Origin: Hyphococcus sp. | Lineage (GTDB): Bacteria; Pseudomonadota; Alphaproteobacteria; Caulobacterales; Parvularculaceae | Direction of reading: 5' to 3' | Assembly: GCA_021776295.1 (NCBI GenBank) | Contig: JAJFGE010000009.1 | Location: 1-36,927, forward strand | Length of the DNA: 36,927 nt | In this document: positions 24,274-32,394 of the stretch, one piece after another | How positions within the stretch are numbered: position 1 is the first letter of the stretch | How the letters are laid out: each line of letters starts with the position of its first letter | Position numbers and translations under genes: made by a program | The notes under the pieces: generated by a model | What the model was told of the DNA's origin: nothing | Database searches by the model: none | What the model saw: the letters and a program-made list of their open reading frames with translations, nothing else

Positions 24274-25322
24274 CAGCGCGAACCGCCCGGCGCCGGCGCA
24301 GCATCACCCTCTGCGCGAATCTCAGCCAGAATTTCGTCAAACCGCTCAATTAAAATATCATGATCGGGGCTGCGGGCGCGCCAGTCCTCGGCGGCGGCGG
24401 CGAACCGCTCGCGCCACAAGGCCGCTTCTTCGCTATCGGATTCGACAAACTGGCGTTGCGGATCGCGCCGGGCTTCGTCCATGGCCGCGGCCGCCGCGCC
24501 ATTCATGGCGTTCACCATCCGCCGAATTAACGGCTCTCCGCTAAGCTCATCAATCGCCGCGCGCGCCTTTGGCGATAGCGCCTCATAAACATCGCGGTTC
24601 ATCGCAATGATCGCCGGTGCAAAAGTTATCGCCTGGTCCACATGCACGTCCGTCGCGCGCATAATGCCGACCGGTTTGACACCGTGCCAGCTGAACAGCG
24701 CGCCGTCGATCAGCCCGCGGCTGAGGCTTTCGGCAACCTGGGTCGTAGTGACGCCGCCGACCGGCGTGGCGCCCGCCTCCTCCAGCATCCGCGCCTGCAG
24801 ATAGGTGACGGCGCGAATCTTTTTCCCCTTAAGCGAAGCATTATCTTCGTAGGCAAAGCGCAGATGAAACCGATATGGCGGCGAGACATAAAGCGCCAAG
24901 GGTTTTATATCGTCAAAGCCTTTCAGATAACCACGCTCATAAAGCCGCCAGAACGCCAGCGACATCTCCATCGGGTCGGAGGTTTTCAGAGGAATTTCAA
25001 AAAAATCCGTATTCGGAAAGAGGTTCGGCGTATTGCTCGGCAACATCCAGGTGATGTCGAGAATACCCTGCTTCAACATCCAATATTGCAGCTTTCCGCT
25101 GCGCCCAAGCGAGCCGCCCGGATAGAGCTTAATCTCTAGCGCGCCGCCGGAGGCCTTCGTGACCTCATCGGCCCAGGGTTGCATCGCCGCGCGCACCGTC
25201 ACGGTTCTGGCCGGTACGCTAACGCCAAAACGCAACACCTCGCCGCGCCCGTCGCCAAGCATGGCGGCGGCGAAAACCGCGATGGCAAACAGCGTCTTTA
25301 TCGGTGAAAACATCTCTATCAA
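24273..25322 (-). CDS. dctP: TRAP transporter solute-binding protein (DctP type)
   Basis: This 349-aa periplasmic protein captures the solute and delivers it to the DctQM permease. It starts with a Sec signal (KTLFAIAVFAAAMLGDGRGE). DctP features follow: LRFGVSVPARTVTVRAAMQPWADEV cut around residues 29-53, EIKLYPGGSLG, and the central KGKKIRAVTYLQARMLEEAGATPVG, whose Arg in the (I/V)R(A/V) motif is the usual carboxylate-binding residue. This supports an organic acid ligand. A GTTGC-type palindrome lies 60 bp before the start. The gene is divergent from the second MarR regulator. The ligand is unknown. Confidence 0.93.
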   Translation of the reverse strand: MIEMFSPIKTLFAIAVFAAAMLGDGRGEVLRFGVSVPARTVTVRAAMQPWADEVTKASGGALEIKLYPGGSLGRSGKLQYWMLKQGILDITWMLPSNTPNLFPNTDFFEIPLKTSDPMEMSLAFWRLYERGYLKGFDDIKPLALYVSPPYRFHLRFAYEDNASLKGKKIRAVTYLQARMLEEAGATPVGGVTTTQVAESLSRGLIDGALFSWHGVKPVGIMRATDVHVDQAITFAPAIIAMNRDVYEALSPKARAAIDELSGEPLIRRMVNAMNGAAAAAMDEARRDPQRQFVESDSEEAALWRERFAAAAEDWRARSPDHDILIERFDEILAEIRAEGDAAPAPGGSR

Positions 25323-25381
25323 AACGCCTGTCCTGGGTTTTCTATGGGCGAGGGCGTGAAGGCGACCCTATGGCAAAAATG

Positions 25382-25395
25382 ATTGTAACTGCAAC
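25382..25395 (-). promoter_or_regulatory. Operator palindrome upstream of the TRAP operon
   Basis: On the minus strand this reads GTTGC-AGTT-ACAAT, preceded by the A-rich ACAAAACTA. It is 60 bp before the dctP start, close to the spacing in the ubiD, small-protein and OsmC promoters. Confidence 0.5.
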
Positions 25396-25450
25396 TAGTT
25401 TTGTCGTCAAAACCCGCCCGCCGGCCACATCTACTGGCGCATTGGCGACA

Positions 25451-25526
25451 CTATACCATATTGTGCGCTTGCGTCGGTATAGTTGACATGGTTAGAGCGT
25501 GCTCACTGGCAACTATATTGGTTGTC
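25451..25526 (+). promoter_or_regulatory. Palindromes in the dctP-marR divergent region
   Basis: Two inverted repeats are present: CTATACC (25451-25457) with GGTATAG (25476-25482), and GGCAAC-TATATTG-GTTGTC (25508-25526), the latter about 28 bp before the MarR start. A TTGACA hexamer at 25483-25488 could be a -35 element, but I see no well-spaced -10. The second repeat is a good autoregulation candidate. Confidence 0.4.
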
Positions 25527-25553
25527 GCCGCTGCTGATCGGCAACTCTTATCC

Positions 25554-26102
25554 ATGGGAACTGCGTTGAAGAAAAAATCCACCCAAACGCCATCCACGAG
25601 CGCTGCGCAAAACCCCTACCCGGTGAGCGAGCCGCTCGACCTTGCCCATCACATGCCGTTCTTGTTGAGCGAAGTTGCGCGGATGTTGTCGATCGGCGCT
25701 TCACGAACCTTTCAAAGACAGTTTGGCCTCGGCGTTCGCGAATGGCGGGTCCTTGCCATTCTCGGCGACCAGGGACCGGTCAGCGCCGCGGCGATGGTTG
25801 GCCCCGCCGCGTTTGACAAAGCAACCGTCAGCCGGGCGATCAACACACTTGAGGCCAACGGTCATGTGGAACGCTTGCCTGACGAAAATGACGGACGCAA
25901 ACAATTGGTGCGGCTCACCGCATCCGGCGTGAAGCTGCATGACCGGATTGTTCCGATCGCCAAAATGCGCGCCAAGGTGTTGGAATCGGCGTTAACCGCG
26001 CAAGAACGCGTGCTGTTTTTTGCGGCCATAGAAAAGCTCAAGACACAAGTTGAATGGCTCGCCTCCGAAGAGCGCAACAATGCACTGCTGTCCGAAAAAT
26101 AG
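25554..26102 (+). CDS. MarR-family regulator (second copy)
   Basis: This 182-aa protein has a MarR winged-helix domain: LGVREWRVLAILGDQGPVSA, then KATVSRAINTLEANGHVERL as the recognition helix and DENDGRKQL as the wing. The frame stays open to 25401 upstream. I chose the ATG at 25554 because the earlier codons run through palindromic promoter sequence and do not match the family; no clear Shine-Dalgarno is visible, so the start is uncertain. The N-terminus has a Lys/Ser/Thr-rich tail of about 20 residues before the domain. It is divergent from the TRAP operon and is one of three regulators here that could bind the shared GTTGC-N4-GCAAC motif. Confidence 0.87.
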   Translation: MGTALKKKSTQTPSTSAAQNPYPVSEPLDLAHHMPFLLSEVARMLSIGASRTFQRQFGLGVREWRVLAILGDQGPVSAAAMVGPAAFDKATVSRAINTLEANGHVERLPDENDGRKQLVRLTASGVKLHDRIVPIAKMRAKVLESALTAQERVLFFAAIEKLKTQVEWLASEERNNALLSEK

Positions 26103-26125
26103 CTGCGGCGTTCACTGGCAAATTT

Positions 26126-27313
26126 TTATACGCTCACAACAACTGGATTGCTCGCCCTTAACGCGGCGTGCAAAAAGCATGTCTGCTCGCCCATCTGAAC
26201 CAGCTTTTGATTATGCGCGAGGTCTTCGCCGGATGACAGATAGACATGGGTGACAATCGGAAAAGCCTCCGCCGCGCCAGTCTCCAGCGACGGCGCTGAC
26301 GCGCGAAACCGGGTCAGTTGAATGAGTTCGTATGACTGTAAATCCTGTTTGACGATCTGCGCATAGCGCCCGAGCTGCGTCATAAAGCAGAAAGCAACGC
26401 CGGCGGACAGATAGTCGAGACCACTTGGCGCGCGTCCCTGCCCGCCACGATGGACCGGGTCGTCGCCGAAAAACTGAAACACGCTGCCAATCGGTTTGAA
26501 CAACTGAATGCGCACGTCAAACAGGCCGTTCTTGGCAATTTTCAAAACCCCGCGCACATGCAAAATGCGCTTTTGTTCTGACTTCAAGCTGCTGCCAACG
26601 CCGCCTTCAACATCAAACAGCTGTTCCGCCGCCGACACCTTGCTCAAAATTGGAATGCCGTCGACCTCGCCGGTAATCGGCGCAATAAGATCGAAGTCGC
26701 CGCCTGGCGCCGGCAAGATATCCGCCATGGTCGGCTTGACGCCATCGACCGGCGCCAGATCGCCGTTCAGATGCGTGGAAAATTCGCTGACTAATTCCTT
26801 GCCCAGAAAAGCTGATGCTGGCGAACAGCGCACACCGGCCTCGGCAAGCGCTTTAAGCGCCGCGTCAGTAATCCCGTCGGCACTGACATGTAACTCCGCA
26901 GGCAGCGCGCCGCCAGTCATCGTGCCGCGCAGCGCGGATCCTTCCATCGTATAGAAATTGTCGAGCGTGCATTGGAGGTTTTCGAGCGCCACGCCCTGGC
27001 TCTGCACAATCGCGCGCAGCTTCGATGCAAATGACATCACCATGCCGGAAGTAAAGAACGCCAGCGGGAATGGCGCCAGATCCGTACCGTTAAGGTAAGG
27101 CCCCTCGTCGCAAGTCAGCCGCCATGTTGTGCTTGCGCCGGCTGCGCCGGCCGCGCCGGTGTGGACAAGTGCTTCTTTTTGCATGCCTTCAAGCGAGCGG
27201 GATTTGACAACGATGAACGCCTCATCCGCTTCCGAAAGGTCCGCCGGCGCCACCCCGTCAAAGGACGCTTTATAGGCAAGCGGCGCCGCTAAACTCTCAA
27301 TAGATGGGGACAA
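26126..27313 (-). CDS. Tandem OsmC-like domain protein
   Basis: This 395-aa protein appears to contain two OsmC/Ohr-type domains. The second (about residues 250-395) has both expected Cys: Cys309 in SAGVAFCFMTQ at the start of the long helix, and Cys379 in EQTCFLHAAL. The first (about 30-180) has the matching segment APFPLAFFTSGMVMSF, where the helix Cys is missing, and only the resolving-type Cys163 (VRCSPASAFL). OsmC/Ohr proteins reduce organic hydroperoxides, so only the second half looks active. The start codon is TTG at 27313, supported by AAAGGAG 7 bases upstream. A GTTGC-type operator lies 46 bp before it. It converges on the second MarR gene. Confidence 0.72.
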   Translation of the reverse strand: MSPSIESLAAPLAYKASFDGVAPADLSEADEAFIVVKSRSLEGMQKEALVHTGAAGAAGASTTWRLTCDEGPYLNGTDLAPFPLAFFTSGMVMSFASKLRAIVQSQGVALENLQCTLDNFYTMEGSALRGTMTGGALPAELHVSADGITDAALKALAEAGVRCSPASAFLGKELVSEFSTHLNGDLAPVDGVKPTMADILPAPGGDFDLIAPITGEVDGIPILSKVSAAEQLFDVEGGVGSSLKSEQKRILHVRGVLKIAKNGLFDVRIQLFKPIGSVFQFFGDDPVHRGGQGRAPSGLDYLSAGVAFCFMTQLGRYAQIVKQDLQSYELIQLTRFRASAPSLETGAAEAFPIVTHVYLSSGEDLAHNQKLVQMGEQTCFLHAALRASNPVVVSV

Positions 27314-27358
27314 ATCGACGCTCCTTTGGGGTTGCTTCCGCCATCTTAGGCAGATTTA

Positions 27359-27372
27359 GATGCAGATGCAAC
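27359..27372 (-). promoter_or_regulatory. Operator palindrome upstream of the OsmC-like gene
   Basis: On the minus strand this reads GTTGC-ATCT-GCATC, preceded by TTAAGAATG, the same layout as the ubiD site. It is 46 bp before the TTG start codon. Confidence 0.55.
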
Positions 27373-27434
27373 CATTCTTAACGCCATGCGACAAGCCGCC
27401 CGATAGGCCTTACCGCCCGGCGCCTGGCGCGACT

Positions 27435-28436
27435 TTATATAAAACTGATCGCAGCCATCGCGGCGGCGCAGAGAAAAACCGTTTCCGCGACAACGACGCC
27501 GATATGCAAAGCGCCAAGATCGAACATTTCCTTCAGCGACGTCTTCATGCCCAACGCCGAAATCGCGCCCAGGAGAAGCCAGCGCGAGCTCCAGTCCATA
27601 GAGTCTGCGGCGAATGACGGGATCAGGCCGATGCTGTTAACGAGGAGGATGGCCGCAAAGGCGACCGCGAACCACGGGAAAGGCGCCTTCGCATCGCCCG
27701 CCGCACCGCGCCGAAGCAATGCCGCCAGCAACAAGATGACGACAGGCAAACAAGCCACGCGCAACAACTTCACATAAGTCGCCGTGTCGCCAGCCAGCTC
27801 CGACACCGCATAGCCGGCGCCGACAACTTGCGCCACATCATGAATAGTCGCGCCAATGAGAACGCCGATCTGGGTGTCGGTGAACCCAAGGCTTGAAAAC
27901 AAAATCGGATAAATAATCATCACCATCGTCGACAGCGACGTCACCGCAACAACGGTAAATAATGTGTCGCGCTGGCTGGTCTCAGATTTCGGCAGAACCG
28001 AGGCAATCGCCAGCGCCGCCGAAGCGCCGCAAATCGCCACCGCCCCGCCGGTCAACAGACCGAAAGAGACAGACCGGTTAAACAATTTGGAAAACAACAG
28101 CCCGGCGCCAATTGTAAAGATAATCAGTATCGGTATGATTAAAACAAGAACCGGCCCAAGGCTTGAAATCTGATCAAGGGTGACGCGCACGCCCAAAAAC
28201 GCAACCCCGATTTTTAACAATTGCGATGACGCAAGCTGGATGCCGGCAACACATTTGCCGTCCGCCGAGAGAAAATTGAACGCCATGCCAAGCAACAACG
28301 CAAACAACATCGCCGGGGCGCCATAGTGCTCGGAAATAAACCGCGCTGCTGCGGCAATCGTGAACGCCATCAAAATGCCCGGCGCAAGCGCTCCGGCGCG
28401 CGCGCGCAACACCGCCGCCGACTGTGTTATTTTCAT
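27435..28436 (-). CDS. YeiH-family putative sulfate/sulfite exporter
   Basis: This 333-aa membrane protein has about ten hydrophobic segments and the conserved motifs of the YeiH/UPF0324 family: LFALLLGMAFNFL, QLLKIGVAFLGVRVTL, LTGGAVAICGASAALAIASV and the late GATIHDVAQVVGAGYAVS. The frame is open to 28574, but the ATG at 28436 (MKITQSAAVL) has AAGGGAA about 8 bases upstream and matches the usual length. Family members are annotated as sulfate exporters on limited evidence. It lies downstream of nothing on its own strand in this window and upstream of the OsmC-like gene by about 120 bp. Its presence together with a TauE/SafE protein hints at sulfur-anion efflux. Confidence 0.87.
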   Translation of the reverse strand: MKITQSAAVLRARAGALAPGILMAFTIAAAARFISEHYGAPAMLFALLLGMAFNFLSADGKCVAGIQLASSQLLKIGVAFLGVRVTLDQISSLGPVLVLIIPILIIFTIGAGLLFSKLFNRSVSFGLLTGGAVAICGASAALAIASVLPKSETSQRDTLFTVVAVTSLSTMVMIIYPILFSSLGFTDTQIGVLIGATIHDVAQVVGAGYAVSELAGDTATYVKLLRVACLPVVILLLAALLRRGAAGDAKAPFPWFAVAFAAILLVNSIGLIPSFAADSMDWSSRWLLLGAISALGMKTSLKEMFDLGALHIGVVVAETVFLCAAAMAAISFI

Positions 28437-28756
28437 CTCAAGTTCCCTTGTGGCGGCAATTTCCTCGCCCAAGGACTGGCATAAGCCAGCCCGGTCATGA
28501 CTGCTTTGTTGCGATTTGCAAGGCGCGACAAGCCCGGCGCCGGGCCATGCCAAAATCGTGGACAACAGGCCCACCCCATGGGTCTCAGCATCGCGGGTTG
28601 TGTTTTTAATAAGTTTATCTTCTTGCGCTCAGCCCTTGCGACCGGAAATAGATGAAATTTCACCTGGGCGAGCGCTAGCTTTTTTTGCACCGCCTGCTTA
28701 TGGTCACGTCGAAGACGTTGATCCGTCAACCGCGTGTAACACTGGGGAGAGTGTAC
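28437..28756. promoter_or_regulatory. Divergent intergenic region with palindrome GTTGA-TCCG-TCAAC
   Basis: This 320-bp gap between the YeiH gene and the first giant gene holds no credible gene. It contains the perfect inverted repeat GTTGA-TCCG-TCAAC at 28717-28730, 27 bp before the GTG start. This repeat has the same arm length and 4-bp centre as the GTTGC-N4-GCAAC motif, differing at the innermost pair. An A/T-rich stretch around 28600-28622 may hold a promoter, but I cannot place -35 and -10 boxes with confidence. Confidence 0.4.
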
Positions 28757-31700
28757 GTGGGCAAAAAGCCGGAAGAGAACAATCTCGCTGCTCTTTGCGA
28801 AGAGGTGCGCATTACGCGCCGCACCGTAACGGGGATGCTGGTTACTGCGCTCGGCTTGATATCGCAGGCGCAAGCAGCGCAAATTCGCAGGCAACCCCTT
28901 AAGAAGACAAGAAAAGCGCCCGCTACGGCTGACCGCCGTAAAGCTACGATCTTGCTGCAAACCTATGAAGTGCGACGGCCGGACGATTTCCTCTATTTCG
29001 ACTATCGGCTGAATAATTTGCGCGTGATGGGGGCTGTTCCCAATCAGGTCATCGCGCGCGTCAATACGCAAAAGCCTGCATGGATCGTTGTCGAGCATCA
29101 GGCGCAATCCATAGATGAGCAAGCCTATTGGGACAAGATTGACAGCGTACCGGTTCCTCCGGGCGCCGCCTTGTCGCGTCTGTCTGGCAAAAGCCGCACC
29201 GTCTTTCAGATGCCTACTGGCGTCAGTCAGAGCCAATGGGGGCTGGACGGATTATTGGAGGCATGCAGAACCTGGCCGATGCGCCTTGATGCACTCGCCA
29301 AGCCGCCGCCGCCTGCGTTTGAATTGTTTATTGCACCGCTGCGTGTGTTTCAGCTTTCCCAGCAACGGCTAGACAGTGCGGCGCAAGTGTTGCTGGCGAG
29401 CTTGCCGGCTGATCAGCGGGCCGTTATTGGCGACATTATTCCCGGCGCCGCACAACGGATTGCAGACAAAATCAACGCCGCCGCAAAACGTGGCGAAGAG
29501 ATTTCAGATCCGGGTATTGATGCTCTTGTGGGCGCAGAGTTGCAGGCGGGCCTTACCAATTCGCCAGCGGTGCAAACCTTAGAACATGCGTTTTTATCCA
29601 AGCGCGCCCTTGAGGCGGCGGCGGCGAGCGCCAGCCTTTCCGTCCTGGCCCAAGCCGCGCCGGCGCGCCGGCTGCAACGCAGGGTTCCCACCCAGCCCAA
29701 TAGAATCATCAAAGCCCCCAATACCGCCAAGCTGGCGCTTGCGCTAAAGCCGCGCAAACCAGCGGAGTCGGTGACGGCGATCGAGCTGCCCTACAGGCTG
29801 GTGCAAACCCCGCTCGCCACTGCCGGATGGTCGCACGCGCTCGGCCCGATCACCCATGGCAAGCGCACCGAGCTTTGGCACACCCGCCTTGGGAGCCGCA
29901 AAGGAGATGGCGTAGCGGATTTGTCGCCTGAGCCGTTGCGGGCGATGTGGTCGCCCGACTACCCGAACTCAAAAAGCGCCATTGGCGGTGCGCCGCGCTT
30001 TGCGCTTTATGGCAATGAGCGCCGAGACATTGTCCGGCTGACTGCAGGATTTAATGAAAAAAAACCCGGCGGCGGCGCTTTTATTCCACAACCGACGACC
30101 GCTGAAAAATTGATGTTAACGGCGCTTGGCGGTTGGCTTGATCTGGACGGCGACTGGCGCATCCGACCGGACACACTGTACTTAGACTTACCCCCCGGCG
30201 TTATCGGCCCGCCAAACAAACTGCCCGTCGTCAATATTGAAAGCTGGACCCATAAATCTGCGATGGCGCGGGATTATTTTGTCCGCATTGTCAAAGCCGG
30301 CCGGTTATTCCCGTTTGGTCACGCTGCATCACTTGTTAGAATTACGGAGCGCAAGTTTGAAACACGCGGCGATGGCGGCCGTGTCGCTGCTCTTCGCCAG
30401 AAAGCTTTTATCATCGTGCGCGAGCCAGTGCGGAAATATAAAGGCGGCAGCCAGGCTCACGCCGGACGGGACTTTCCGTTCCGCCGGGTTGAAATCCTGA
30501 CAAAGATAACCCCAAACCTGGAACCTCCCGGCGACAAGAGTTGTGACCGCGTATTCTCAGGCCAGGGGGACGGCGCCGATGAGGGATTTGTTCCTGTGCT
30601 GCTCAGTAACGGTGCTGACGTTCAGTTCCGTATGGTCGGCATAGATGGCGCGGGACGACGCATCCCGTTCTCAGCGCCTCTGGTGCTCGTTCTCGATAGC
30701 AAAAACAACACCAGCGGCATCAGCGCGGTAAGTAGTTTTTACTCCAACAGCAAACCATCTTGCAGCGGCGCCGATAAAAACCGGGCGGTCGTTCCTATGA
30801 GCGGCGCCGTCATTCAGTATGCGCCGCAATCCACCGGCGGCGATTTGGACGGCGACACGAATATCCCGACTGAATCCATCAAATTTAAAGGCGCTCCGCC
30901 GACAGGAGGCGTCGGCATTGGCGCGCCAAAATACTTCCCGGCGATTGAAGAGGCGAAAGTTATTCTACCGGCCGTGAAAAGCCTTTTGGGAACCGACAAA
31001 TCGCCTATCGTTACGTTCAACGACAAGTACCTTGCCAATGGATTTGCCGGCGCCAATACCAAGGGGCAGCTTTTCCTAAACGTCAACCTTCCAGGTGCGA
31101 TTACAGTCGACGCCTCAGAACCAAGCGATAAATTCGGCGGTATGATTACCCCTGACCTGTCGCCGAGCGCACTATCGCGGAATTTCGGCGTTGTCGCCGG
31201 CGCCAGCGATGCTCAGAATTTTTCCCAGGGAAGTTTCAAACCGGAAGATTTTCTACCCAATGCAAAATTGCTCGGAGCGATTGAGCTAAAGGATATTCTC
31301 CAACTGGTGGTCAATATTGTTTCGGAAAAAGCCAAGACCCCCAAATTTACGAGTATCGAATTGCCTGACCGCATTGAAGCGACATATTCGCTTGAGCAGG
31401 CGCCTTTGCGAAATGTCTCGCCGATCTTCGAGGCGATGCCAGGCAGCCGTCTGAAAATCGATACGAAAATTGTCGTCCGTCGCGACAAACTCAATGTACC
31501 GCCCCCGGAGGCGTCGGTTGAGGGGCGTGTTGAAAATTTCCAGATCAACTTGTTCAGCTGTCTGATTTTGACTTTCGATCAGCTTTCATTCGTTACCGTC
31601 CCGGGCCAAAAACCGAAAGTGGATGTCGATCTCGACCCTGAATTCGGCGTGATGTTTGGCGGGCCGCTGGAATTCATCAATGAGCTCAAAGACATCATTC

Positions 31701-32383
31701 CATCCAACGGGTTTTCAGACCCCTCGCCGATTTCACTGACGCCGACCGGCATAACCGCAGGTTATACGCTTGGCCTGCCGACCATTCAGGTGGGGATTTG
31801 TTCGATATCGAACATTTCTATCGGCGCGGCGTTCAGCATCCCGTTCACGGGCGGGCCGCCAAGCGCGCGGTTTAATTTCGCCGAACGCCAATCACCGTTC
31901 AATATCACTGTCTCAATGTTTGGCGGTGGCGGCTTCGTTGCGGTTACGGTTGATACCGGCGGCATGCGCGAGATTGAAGCGTCATTGGAATTCGGCGCTA
32001 AAATTGAAATCGATCTCGGCGTCGCCTCCGGCGGCGTTTACATCAAGGGCGGGTTTTATTTCCACCTGCAAGACGACGCCGGCACGCAGTCGATATACTT
32101 TGAGGGCTTTATCGAAATGGGCGGGCACTTATCGATCATCGGATTGATCTCCGTGTCTCTGGTATTCCATCTTGCGCTTGCATACGAAAAAGACGGCGCT
32201 GCAAAAACCTCCCGCTTGTTCGGGCAGGCGTCGCTGACGGTGGAAGTCGAAATTCTATTTTTCAGCACCTCCGTGGAAGTCAAAGTTCAGCGACAGTTCG
32301 CCGGCTCTGAAGCTGATCCGTTGTTTGTCGATTTTGTCCCCACTAAAAATATCTGGGACGAATATTGTGAGGCGTTTGCCTAG
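28757..32383 (+). CDS. Giant exported protein of unknown function (1208 aa)
   Basis: I do not recognise this protein. The frame is open from 28685, but I prefer the GTG at 28757, which has GGGGAGA 6 bases upstream. From there the N-terminus carries a Tat-like signal: twin Arg at 21-22 (ITRRTVTGMLV), a hydrophobic stretch and AQAAQ near residue 40. An alpha-helical, Ala-rich part follows (to about residue 330), then a long stretch with loops. The last ~250 residues are beta-rich with alternating hydrophobic residues and many Gly (FGGGGFVAVTVDTGG, GAKIEIDLGVASGGVYIKGG), which looks like a large beta-sandwich or barrel-like sheet. No enzymatic motif is visible. It is 11 bp upstream of the second giant gene, clearly one operon. 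Confidence 0.7.
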   Translation: MGKKPEENNLAALCEEVRITRRTVTGMLVTALGLISQAQAAQIRRQPLKKTRKAPATADRRKATILLQTYEVRRPDDFLYFDYRLNNLRVMGAVPNQVIARVNTQKPAWIVVEHQAQSIDEQAYWDKIDSVPVPPGAALSRLSGKSRTVFQMPTGVSQSQWGLDGLLEACRTWPMRLDALAKPPPPAFELFIAPLRVFQLSQQRLDSAAQVLLASLPADQRAVIGDIIPGAAQRIADKINAAAKRGEEISDPGIDALVGAELQAGLTNSPAVQTLEHAFLSKRALEAAAASASLSVLAQAAPARRLQRRVPTQPNRIIKAPNTAKLALALKPRKPAESVTAIELPYRLVQTPLATAGWSHALGPITHGKRTELWHTRLGSRKGDGVADLSPEPLRAMWSPDYPNSKSAIGGAPRFALYGNERRDIVRLTAGFNEKKPGGGAFIPQPTTAEKLMLTALGGWLDLDGDWRIRPDTLYLDLPPGVIGPPNKLPVVNIESWTHKSAMARDYFVRIVKAGRLFPFGHAASLVRITERKFETRGDGGRVAALRQKAFIIVREPVRKYKGGSQAHAGRDFPFRRVEILTKITPNLEPPGDKSCDRVFSGQGDGADEGFVPVLLSNGADVQFRMVGIDGAGRRIPFSAPLVLVLDSKNNTSGISAVSSFYSNSKPSCSGADKNRAVVPMSGAVIQYAPQSTGGDLDGDTNIPTESIKFKGAPPTGGVGIGAPKYFPAIEEAKVILPAVKSLLGTDKSPIVTFNDKYLANGFAGANTKGQLFLNVNLPGAITVDASEPSDKFGGMITPDLSPSALSRNFGVVAGASDAQNFSQGSFKPEDFLPNAKLLGAIELKDILQLVVNIVSEKAKTPKFTSIELPDRIEATYSLEQAPLRNVSPIFEAMPGSRLKIDTKIVVRRDKLNVPPPEASVEGRVENFQINLFSCLILTFDQLSFVTVPGQKPKVDVDLDPEFGVMFGGPLEFINELKDIIPSNGFSDPSPISLTPTGITAGYTLGLPTIQVGICSISNISIGAAFSIPFTGGPPSARFNFAERQSPFNITVSMFGGGGFVAVTVDTGGMREIEASLEFGAKIEIDLGVASGGVYIKGGFYFHLQDDAGTQSIYFEGFIEMGGHLSIIGLISVSLVFHLALAYEKDGAAKTSRLFGQASLTVEVEILFFSTSVEVKVQRQFAGSEADPLFVDFVPTKNIWDEYCEAFA

Positions 32384-32394
32384 GAGCTTGGACG

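Noticed and set aside
28433-29236. Minus-strand open frame overlapping the start of the first giant gene and the YeiH start
   Set aside because: Arg-rich, no motif, no Shine-Dalgarno support, and it overlaps both neighbours.
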